DNA from: Ancylostoma caninum
Taxonomy: Eukaryota; Nematoda; Chromadorea; Rhabditida; Ancylostomatidae
Assembly: GCA_037903475.1 (NCBI GenBank)
Contig: JBAJFG010000076.1
Coordinates: 62,001-126,000, forward strand
DNA length: 64,000 bases
Reading direction: 5' to 3'
Below the pieces are notes generated by a model that saw only the letters and a program-made list of their open reading frames with translations, was not told the origin of the DNA and did no database searches. Position numbers and translations under genes: made by a program. This document shows, piece after piece, positions 24,758-34,127 of the stretch (the first letter of the stretch is position 1; each line of letters opens with the position of its first letter).

Positions 24758-25166
24758 CCACGGAAATTTTTGGGTTGAAGATTTCGCGGTATATCGGGGT
24801 TTTTAGGGACGATGAACTCACTGACAACGATGAAGTAGTGTGCAACACGCGGAAAACAGAAAATGATGGCGGTATTCCATGTGTATCCACAGCGCGTGTT
24901 CCGTGCTGGGTCTCGCCACGGAACCCTGCAAATGGTACGAATTTCATACATAAGCCCCCGCTGAACCAAAGCGCACACCCTGTCAACGGCGTTAGTTGGC
25001 GCGATGGAACCCTAATGTCCAGAGCGGCAGATATTACCACGGCAGTATCTTCGCAGGTAGGCGGCCATTCAAGGTGTTGAATGTGCTGTTGCAATTGTCC
25101 AGCGGCCGGCTACATGGTAAGCGACTCATTTCAGAAGTGAAAATTTCCGTGAATGCTGCCTTTAAA
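24758..25166. mobile_element. TTAA MITE family C, copy 1, left end missing
   Basis: About 400 bp matching 47940-48341. Its right end reads, inward, TTAAAGGCAGCATTCACGG. The left end is lost at the LTR insertion point. Confidence 0.7.
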
Positions 25167-25287
25167 TCATTATTAACTCCTGAAGACCTTGCAAACCAGG
25201 AAGATTGTTTTTGGAAGTGCTGTAGGGGAAGCTATATTTTGTTGAGATCCACTTGCAGCTCTCAAATGTGTGCTGACGTACTCGAAA

Positions 25288-25490
25288 TACAGGAAGCTCC
25301 AAATGTCCGCAGTCAAGAGGGACGTGGCCACGATGCGGCTTTAGACAGAGACACAGGCGCTCGGCATGCTGCCACTGGTTGGCTGCAGAGTCAGAGAAGC
25401 CAGAGGCAGCATAGAAAGCGCCTGTGTCTGATCAAGGAGCCGCGCCGTGGCCACGCCCTCTTGACTGCGGACATTTGGAGCTTCCTGTAG
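25288..25490. mobile_element. palindromic MITE, GGAAGCTCC family, copy 2
   Basis: Begins ACAGGAAGCTCCAAATGTCC and ends with the reverse complement. The inner arms include CGTGGCCACG. About 200 bp. Related to copies at 7660, 43167 and 59423. Confidence 0.85.
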
Positions 25491-25554
25491 TTATTTTCAA
25501 GAAAAGCGTTAAAACCCTGTGGCGCCTTGCTGTCGTTTCTAGGTTTACTCTTTG

Positions 25555-25790
25555 AAACATGCAAAAAAGAGGAGGTCGAGTGATTGCCAATGGGGGGTTT
25601 CAGTGATAACCCACTGACTCCGGACCTATCGCGTTGCATCGTCTAGAATATTCGCACATATAGGGGACGAGGACGCTGGTTCGTACACGCGCAAGGTGTA
25701 GTTGTGCTGTTCACTCTGTGAAAATACGTGATGTGTTGATTTTTACAAAATTCTTTTTACAACCGCTTAGAACTATGAAACGGATTTTTT
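25555..25790. repeat. diverged single copy of the 318-bp satellite
   Basis: Shares GTCGAGTGATTGCCAATGGG, GATAACCCACTGACTCCGG and TTCGTACACGCGCAA with the array monomers, but with many substitutions. It may mark the former right edge of the array, before the LTR element and MITEs arrived. Confidence 0.8.
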
Positions 25791-26283
25791 AGACAAAATG
25801 CTGAAAGTAAATTTATGGCTATGCTTGTTCGTAATAAAATTCTCTAATAATTCCAGAATCACATAAATCTGGTGGATGTTCTCAACTCCCAACTATTGCT
25901 ATGGTGCTGCCAGAGAATCCCTTAAGAGCTATGCTATCTTTTAGATCAACTGTTAAACACGAATTCTTCCAACTTCATAGTGTATCCCAGCGTTGTTCGT
26001 TTGTACATATTGGTCAACTCACAGCGCAGTCGTGTCGTGGCGTCTGCAATCTCTACAATGACTGCGCTATTTCGTGCAGTGTACAGCTGTGCCACCCACG
26101 TCTGTTGCTGCCACCATCTTGCATATGCACGCTGACTGCCTCAATATCCTTCTCTCAAGTGAACGTCTTTTTCTTCAGAATACTGGAGCAACGCTGCCTA
26201 CTTCAGCTATTCATTTTTCATGTCGATCCAGCTGCTCTCTTCAGCTTTTTTCTGAAAGCCAGATTCACAATTTACAGATTAGT

Positions 26284-29198
26284 ATGCCGAAGGAGAAGAA
26301 GAAGGATGAACCAAACACTGAGCTTGAACATGTCGACAGGAACATTTCATCTCTCAATGCAATTCCTCGATTATGTATGTAAATTTCAACAAGTGGTTAA
26401 CTAAGCTAATGCCGTTGCACCGAATCCTTCTTATTCTTCTAGTCGAGATGACCTACTTAACTCGATTAACGCTTAGTCATAACAAGCTCACCTCTATTCC
26501 ACCAAACATCGCTGACCTAGAGAATCTGCAGGCAAGTTAGAACAAAGATTACTATTTCTTTTTTCTGTTTCAGGCAGCTTTCTAGGCATTTTCTAGTACA
26601 TTCGTTTTAATAAGACAGAACAATAGTACGAAAGTCTAAGAAATTATTGCGAACAGATGGAAAGTACAATCTTTTCCCTTAAATTTTTTTTTGTAAGCAC
26701 AGAATCCATGCATTATTAGAGGAGACGAGACCACTGGTCATTCATCACCCATCCCCACCTAACAAGCTGGAAAGTTTAAACGTTTAGGTACTCACATTAT
26801 GGAACAATCAAATCGAGGAGCTACCATCCTCGATCTCCAGCCTCTCAAAGCTCCGCATTCTCAACGTGGGGTGAGCCTGTTTCTCTGTCGATTGTTTCCA
26901 AGCTTAGAACAAATTATTGGAAACTCAGATTTCATTTAGCATCGCCGTTACCGTAAATCCACATAATGTGGCAAACAATGTACTTTGTCACAAGCTGATA
27001 ACATACCTTCTAGAATGAACCGCCTTTCGGTACTACCGCGGGGTTTCGGCTCTTTCAAGTCGCTGGAAATCCTCGATTTGACCTACAACAATCTTAACGA
27101 AAGAAGTTTACCTGGCAACTTCTTTTTCATCGGTACGTAACCTCTTAAGTGTCAGTTATTATTTCCAGTCGACATTCGCAATGTGTTGGTTGATTGTCAT
27201 TATTGGGTCCCAAGTAAAGCAATATCTACCTCGTTTTGACTTTCTAAATTCATTTCAAGTGAGAGCAGGTATGAGCCAAAAGGATTTCTTCTAGCTCAGC
27301 TCACTATCTTGGTAAAACCTGTTAGTTAAAATGCATTTTATAATCAGTATTTTTTCAGTAATATGATCAGCAGAATTTGTTCCACAAGCGTATATAACGA
27401 TCTACAGCAAAAGCCTTTCCATTTGCAAAATTAAATGTTTCTGGAGGAGATGGAGAAATAAAGTAGCTACTCATTCATGAGGGCAGAAAATTCAGCTAAT
27501 ATTTTAGATACTGCTACCTCCACTTCCGCCAGCCCACCCACCCCTTCACAACAAAGAAAATTATTCCTTTACAGACACTTTGCGAGCACTGTACCTGGGT
27601 GACAACGACTTCGAGTTGCTTCCAGGAGATGTGATGCATCTCCGCAACCTACAGGTATTTCGCTTTTTGCATTTACTTAGCTATCCTTTCACTTTTGAAT
27701 TTTTCAGATTCTTGTGTTGCGCGACAATGATCTCTTGGCAATTCCACGAGAAATTGGACACCTCAATAATCTCAAAGAGCTACACGTTCAAGGTTGATAT
27801 TAAGTTTCGTGCTGTGGGACAACAGTTACTAAGTGGGTGCTATTTTGGCCTCAATAATTCCCTTTGTTAGGAAATCGCCTCACCATTCTACCTCCGGAAT
27901 TGGGGCAACTGGATCTAATTGGAAACAAGCAAGTGCTGAGGCTTGAACACAATCCATGGGTTCCGAGTATCCAGGTAGGAGACATTTTATATCACAGCAC
28001 TTTTCGGGACATCAATCTTGTTGTACTAGTCAGATGCAGAGTGTCCCAAAACATGCTAACGTATACAGGGTGTCCTAAAAACCTACTGTTTGAATATTAA
28101 TAAGTCCAAAAAACAGCAAGCATCCAAAAAACAGCAACCATGATCATTCTTAGAGTCGTATACAACTAGAGCTCAAATATTGTTTACACTAAAAGCTGTA
28201 GAGGATGTTTGGGATAACAGTGCAGCAATTACTGCGATCGTATACCCGGGGATTTTGTTGAATCTTACTGCAGAACGAACAATTCAAGCTTATAAAGCAA
28301 GGTGGGAGAGGTGAATACCTGATAAAATGAGAAATGCGATTGTGACAATATGTATTTATACAAAAGTGTGCGTTCATTTTTGTGTAAGACGTTTGTTGGT
28401 AGATGGATTTGCTGATGAAGAAGTGTTTAACGCTCTCCTGAATTAACATCGTTAGATTTAATCTGTGGAGGATGACAGTGTGTATGCTATGAAGACACAG
28501 ACAATGTCATGATAGATGCGATCTTCACTGCTTGCAATTCCATTCCTGTAGAAGCTGATCACTGTCGATTAGTCTTACCCTACGGTATTGCAAACACAGT
28601 ATAGCTGCCAGTCATATCGAATACCTCTGAACTATACAATGCCTAAAAATTTATGTTTACTATTGTTTGTGATGGAGTTGTTTAAAGAACGAACAGTGTA
28701 AACATTTTTTTCTCGTTATTTCGGAACACACTATATATGACTTCAAAAAAACAACTAACAATTGTTCCTGAAACATTGTTTGCGAAAACTGTGGCGGTCC
28801 CCCTGCCCTCCAGTTTCTTCTTCTCGAAAACATAATCTCTACGCATGTGGGAGTATGTGCGATGAATGTGTTCGATCAGTGCGATACTCCCTACCCTGTG
28901 AATACCCTGTACAACTTCCCAAGGCATATGCAACTCTTTGAAAACCAACTTCATGTTCTAGGAACAGTTCGATGCCAGAGGTGCCCAAGGTGTTATGGAC
29001 TTCATTCGTAGCGAGCAGTACAAGTACTTCTACGGACGACAGGTCTGCAGAAGCTCTCTTGGCTCTTTTCATCATCACAGATTGTCGAATGAGTTCAACT
29101 CAAAAATTCAGGAAATAGCGGCTGGTCCAGTGCCACCGAAACGAAATAAGGATAAGAAACTCTCAAGGAAGACACACCAGCCACAGTGTGGATCGTAG
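26284..29198 (+). CDS. rsu-1: Ras suppressor protein 1 (leucine-rich repeat protein)
   Basis: RSU1 binds PINCH in the ILK-PINCH-parvin complex at integrin adhesions. Exons 26284-26374, 26443-26531, 26788-26870, 27014-27132, 27575-27654, 27708-27792, 27871-27974 and 28962-29198 join in phase. LRR signatures run through the protein: LTRLTLSHNKLTSIPPNIADL, NNQIEELPSSISSL, MNRLSVLPRGFGSF, LDLTYNNLNERSLPGNFF, LYLGDNDFELLPGDV, LRDNDLLAIPREIGHL, GNRLTILPPELGQLDL. The C-terminus (HNPWVPSIQ, IRSEQYKYFYGRQ, KKLSRK) matches the family. A TTTACAG acceptor six bases before the ATG fixes the start and suits trans-splicing. Two oddities: intron 2 begins GCAAGT instead of GT, and about 20 extra residues stand between YGRQ and the basic tail compared with human RSU1. 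Confidence 0.96.
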
Positions 29199-29200
29199 GG

Positions 29201-29330
29201 AAACGCGCGCGTAATCGTGACTGGACACTTTACTAATCAATATTCTATCCGTATTTAGCCCGCGTGCAAATTGTCCACATTTGGAGCTATATTTGCGCGC
29301 GGGCTGAAGAAGTCATGATTGCGCGCGTTC
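29201..29330. repeat. nested inverted repeat rich in CGCGCG
   Basis: The outer arms (AACGCGCGCGTAATCGTGACT near 29202 and its imperfect complement ending at 29330) and inner arms (AGCCCGCGTGCAAAT / ATTTGCGCGCGGGCT) can form one hairpin. It lies just after the rsu-1 stop codon; either a small MITE or a structured 3' UTR. Confidence 0.65.
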
Positions 29331-29771
29331 TTGTAATGAACTCTGGGTGCTAGCATAGTCAGCTCAGATAAATCTGGTGCATATGCTCTACACTTTGCCT
29401 TTATTTCTGCAATATTTTCACTGCCAAACACATTGATAAAGCTTTAGCCAACAAATCTCATGATGTGCTGTTACATAAGCAAACATTTCTGTTTAGACAT
29501 GTGTCATGCGGTGAGCTAGCAGAACGGTTAGGAAATTATGGTCTTTGCCATTATTTATTTCACGAAAATCACCCCCAATTTGCCCATCAACAGTATACTG
29601 TGGTGTAAATTACCTGACGATATCAATCACCTCTGTTCTCGAGTGTCACAGGCAGAATTGCCAGCTCTCGTCGATTTTATTCCTGCTATGGATGTTTCAC
29701 GTAGGAAAACTAGTGACGAAAACAGATGCAGCCCTACCTATGACGCTCGAAAATCACTGCATCCACATGAG

Positions 29772-30397
29772 CTACAGTGGCAGGACAGGTGTGTAGCGGG
29801 CCTTTTTCATTCGCAGTGCAGTAACGATTCCCTTGACTGTAACTGGCGCAGCCAATGCAAATAAAACAATGTAGACGGCCTTCTTCAGGAAAAGCTATGA
29901 CAAAAAGCTATGCTTTTCCAGATCCAAACTAGTGTCACAGGCAAAAAAAAAAGAAAAAGGAAACACACTTGTAATGTCGTCATCGAGATGCTGGCGGATG
30001 AATTCTACGTCCTCGATCTCTTCCGTTTTCTGGTAGAAATGCACCTGGAGACTATCTATAAAACAAGTAAAAGTGTGTAGCTCACTTCAACGACATATTA
30101 AACTTAGGTCAGTCACTAGCTTAGAACTTTTGTACAATAAGTAGAACGATCTCATCTCTTCTTTTCTAAACTACTCACTCTTGCATAATGATTTCCGTGT
30201 AGAGAGTGAGACCAACCTCTAGACTAGATTCAAAAATCTATGTTTCTTATTAATTACAAATGAATAACCAAAGTTGTTGCGTTGCGTCACTTACGCAGTT
30301 CCTTGCATGCGATACCCCACACGGATGGATGGACGGATACAGTGTCATTGTACAGGGAATTCAGTGACCGAGGCCCGCTCTTACGCACTATGTACAT
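29772..30397 (-). CDS. 116-residue single-pass membrane protein, unknown family
   Basis: Four minus-strand exons join in phase: 30295-30397, 30179-30218, 29967-30051, 29772-29894. The start is the ATG whose first base is 30397 (MYIVRKSGPRSLN). The N-terminal part is soluble (SVWGIACKELQVGLTLYTE, then a Glu/Asp-rich stretch with EEIEDVEFIR). The C-terminal exon gives one hydrophobic segment (KAVYIVLFALAAPVTV) and then a basic tail, KKARYTPVLPL, at the end of the protein. Donors are GTAAGT, GTGAGT and a weaker GTGTTT. I do not recognise the family. The basic tail after one membrane span would suit a mitochondrial or ER membrane protein, but that is inference. It converges on rsu-1, and the transposon at 30523 lies 125 bp from its start. 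Confidence 0.65.
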
Positions 30398-30513
30398 TCC
30401 CTGTTTGGACGAGTTAAGAGGCCACAACTGGAGGCAGAAAAACCGAAAGCGAATGAGAACTTCATTATTTATTTACTTTCATGCATTGTATATGAGCCAT
30501 ACAACTACTACGA

Positions 30514-30522
30514 ATATTAAAA
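30514..30522. repeat. 9-bp target site duplication (left)
   Basis: ATATTAAAA, repeated exactly at 33350-33358 on the other side of the MULE. Confidence 0.85.
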
Positions 30523-33349
30523 AGTAGAGATTATTTCTACATATTTAATTCGGCTCCTTGGCTGCCACGCCAAGGCTGGCATCGTTCACCGCTGCACCTA
30601 TCTACTCCCGAACGCTGCGGTCTTTCGAACGCTACGTTGGGGAAGAGTTTGGATTAGATAGCTGGTTCGGTTGAACACATTTCCGTCGTCTGCCACTGCT
30701 TCATTATTCTGTCAGTGTTCTGTTCTTGTGTTCATGGCAGTGGGCATTCCGACTGGGTATAGGCTGACTCGTATCTAAACCTACAACCGGCTGCGAAAGG
30801 CGCGCCCCATGGACCAGCGCCAATACGGCGCGAAATTTGAATATGGGCAGCGGAACACGTGCCCAAAACGCGATTTCACTTACAAGAGGAAGGATCTCTT
30901 CATTTTGCTTGCAGATATGCTTGCAAATAGCCAAAAGAAACGTCAATAAAGTGCCATTGCTTAATATTTTGCAATTACACCAGTGATTAAAGCGAAACCT
31001 CGGATGGAGAACAGTTTTATTGTGTGTACTGAATAAAATGGCTGTTAAACTTACGTGAAAGGTCTCCTCCGGATGTTTATTGTTTTCCTTCAACTCCTAC
31101 TACTTCTTTCTCTGTCTTCTCTTCCCTCTGACTCCCTTGTCACCGTTTTTTCCTACTATTTTCCCTCCTATTGTGTCTTCTTGTAGTTTCTTTCCCTATT
31201 GTTTGTTTTTTTTTGTTACCTTTTCTTCTCATCATGTTTTCTCTGTTTCTTTTGCATTCTACGGCTTCGTTTTTGTTCCTCTTTCTTGTCTGAGCGTCCT
31301 ACCAGTAGTTTTTCTTTTTTGTTTCTCTTGTACATCACAATTTGCCAGATAGTATGATGCATGACGAGGAAGATGCGGCTCAATGTGCAGATTGGCTTTG
31401 ACGTGATCATGCTCCATGTCGGATCTGGATACGTGCTGCATGCAGCAGGGTCGTTGTGAACAAAATCTACTTGGCTTGTGAGAAAGGTTGTTAATCGTAC
31501 TTCGTCAGAAATGACTGAACTCGTCGGAGGTCTGAAGTCATAATCTACTCAAGAAACTCCCTAGTTTAAAATGTATTACCATGAATCATTCTTCAAACAA
31601 ATTGATAGTCGGTTGTACAAGTCTACTGTCGATTCCATCTTTGATTGAATTCATATTACACCATTTTATGATTCGCTTCATTCACGTAAAATTCGACTGA
31701 AGAGCATAAGCACGAAATGGCGGGCAGGCTCTTAGTTACCCATGGCGTCTGACACAAGGATAAGCGAGCGCGCTCCACCGTTACTGCAGGCTTTAGAACA
31801 GCATCGCAGTGCCTTTCTTTTGGTGCCGTGATGGTCATGACCAATTGATAGAATTGTTTCACTTCCTCAATTTTTTACAAGCTGTAAAATCTTTCGATTT
31901 TCTAGGATACTGCGTGTATTTGCGAAGGTCCACTGATCGACGAATGCATACCACTATTTAATCAAATGCAAGCGGCTTAACTAAAGTAACTGAAAACGTC
32001 TCAACATCCTTATGTTTCGAAGAATCTCTTCGTTATGACTACTATCGATTACAATTCACCCTGGACTTTATTTTCCTTCCTGAATCCTTAATTTCACCAT
32101 TTCTTATATGAAGCGATGATCTTGAAGTTCCGTGACAGTCCAGAGATAGTTCTGCGCAAGAGAACATTTGCTGCAGCCGATCCACACATCTACAGCAGAC
32201 CGTCTCGGGTAACTAGGTGCCCCCTTCTGGAAAATATGAAATAAAGTGGAGAAGGAGAAGGAAAAACTACTGATAGGTAAGAAGAGAAAATGAAAACGAA
32301 GCAGTAGCATGCAAAAGAAACAAAAAAAAACATGACGAGAAGGAAAAGAAACAAAAACACAAACAATAGGGAAAGAAACTACACGAAGACACAATAGGAG
32401 GGGAAAAAAGTAGGAAAAAACGGTGACAGGGGAGTCAGAGGGAAGAGAAGACAGAGAAGGAAGTAGTAGGAGTAGAAGGAAAACAAGAAACATTCGGAGG
32501 AGACCTTTCAAGTAAGTTTAACAGCCATTTTATTCAGTACACACCATAAATTTGTTCTCCGTCCGAGGTTTCGTATTAATCACTGGTGTAATTGCAAAAT
32601 ATTAAGCACTGGCACCTTATTGACGTTTCTGTTGGCTATTTGCAAGCGAATCTGCAAGCAAAATCAAGAGATCCCTCCTCTTGTAAGTGAAATCGCGTTT
32701 TGGCCACGTGTTCCGCTGCTCTTATTCAAATTTCGCGCCGCATTGGCGCTGGTCCATGGGGCGCGCCTTTCGCAGCCGGTTGTAGATTTAGATACGAGTG
32801 TATAGGCTGTCCGAAACGACGAGTCCGCTCACGCGCGCCGGGATCGAGAGGCGGCGCGGCTGGGACGGATGCTGTTGGCTGCTACGTCGTCCACGTCACA
32901 GCCAAATTATTGGTCAATACCATGGAGATAACGATGAAACGTGATACGCAGATCAAGGATGATGACGTGGAGCGCTGGCAAACGTGGCGGCTTCTCGATC
33001 CTAGCGTGCGTGGGCGGACTCGTCGCTTCGGACAGATTATACCAGACTGAACTTGAGAGCTAAAATCTGAAATCTGTACTGAAAATCCTTGAACAAATTC
33101 GCAAATGCAAACGCATGGCACCAAGTCGGAATGCCCACAATGCGATGAAAACAAGAGCAGAACTCTGACAGAATAATAGAGCACTGATAGGGGTTGGGAA
33201 ATTGTTCAACTGTACCAGCAACCTATTCCAAACTCTTCCTCAACAGACGAAAGACCGCAGCGTTCGTGAGTATATGGGTCCAGCGATGAACGCTCCAGCC
33301 TTGGCAATTGCCAAGGAGCCGAATTAAATATGTAGAAATAGTCTCTACT
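30523..33349. mobile_element. Mutator-like (MULE) element, non-autonomous, with ~800-bp inverted ends
   Basis: The outer ends read AGTAGAGATTATTTCTACAT and its complement. The inverted arms extend to about 31330 and from about 32270, roughly 800 bp apart from a nested MITE and short indels. The 9-bp sequence ATATTAAAA stands at both sides (30514-30522 and 33350-33358). A 9-bp target duplication with long inverted ends is the Mutator signature. The central ~940 bp show no transposase. A pyrimidine-rich tract (31080-31330) pairs with a purine-rich tract (32270-32490). Confidence 0.85.
32801..33042. mobile_element. MITE nested in the MULE, CTGTCCGAAACGACG family, copy 1
   Basis: Inverted ends TATAGGCTGTCCGAAACGAC and complement, about 240 bp, inserted in the right arm of the Mutator-like element. 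The same family, in the opposite internal orientation, is at 36376. The nesting shows it is younger than the MULE. Confidence 0.85.
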
Positions 33350-33358
33350 ATATTAAAA

Positions 33359-34127
33359 CAACTAATCAAGCAAAAGAAAGCAATGATTTGAAAAGACCAC
33401 AAAAGGCGTACTACCAATGAAACCCTTTTGGGCATTCAAATCCTAAACTGAACTCTATTTGGACATGTTTAAAAAATGATAAAAAGTTGGTTAATGTGTC
33501 CTACGTAGAGAACGCAGGTGTAGCACCACCCTCTAGAAATTGCACTAGTTAAATATGGGAGGAACCCAAGTGCAGGCTAAGCCCACTTGCCAGCACAAGT
33601 GTCTGAATGGAGCAATCGGTGTAGCTGGTCTTGAAGCGAACGCATGTTCAGCAGTAGGGGGTCCTGAATGGATACCAAAAGGGGAGCAATTTGAAGATGG
33701 TCTATAGGTAAGCACTTAGCTCTTCCTTTATTCACTGCCGTGTTTCGAATGTTTTCACGGATTCTTTCTACCGCAGATTTCTCTCTTCCTAATTCCCGCT
33801 GCCGAAACGGAATATGTTTATTCGGGATTGGTGTTCGACTTCTTATTGAAAGTAACCAGATTTTTCGAGGCTCTCTAGAGGAGTTCGCCTCACCTTAGGC
33901 CTTTTTTATATCCAGAAGATCAGGTGAAAAGGACCCTATCTGACTGATGGGGAACTGTTGCTCCGTCGAGAACCGTGTGTTCAGTGTAGTGATTGTACAT
34001 AAACTCAGAAGTCCACAAATGAATGACGCACCCTGAGACCTTCTTGACATTCTTACCTCATCCCCATTTGCTTCATACCTTCCCAAGCCTTTTCTAGTCT
34101 GCACATCTGCTAATTTGTTCAGATTTG
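33359..34127. other. upstream region of the RAD51 paralog gene
   Basis: No gene or element seen. It probably holds the promoter of the downstream operon. A TTGTTCAG acceptor at 34115-34122 precedes the ATG by five bases. Confidence 0.4.

Noticed and set aside
28060..28500. Possible mariner insertion in an rsu-1 intron (CAGGGTGTCCTAAAA)
   Set aside because: Only one end is visible, with a nearby similar GAGTGTCCCAAAA in direct orientation; no inverted partner or transposase.
29042..29079. A 38-bp intron in the last rsu-1 exon
   Set aside because: Too short for a nematode intron and removal would break the frame; the exon reads through in frame.
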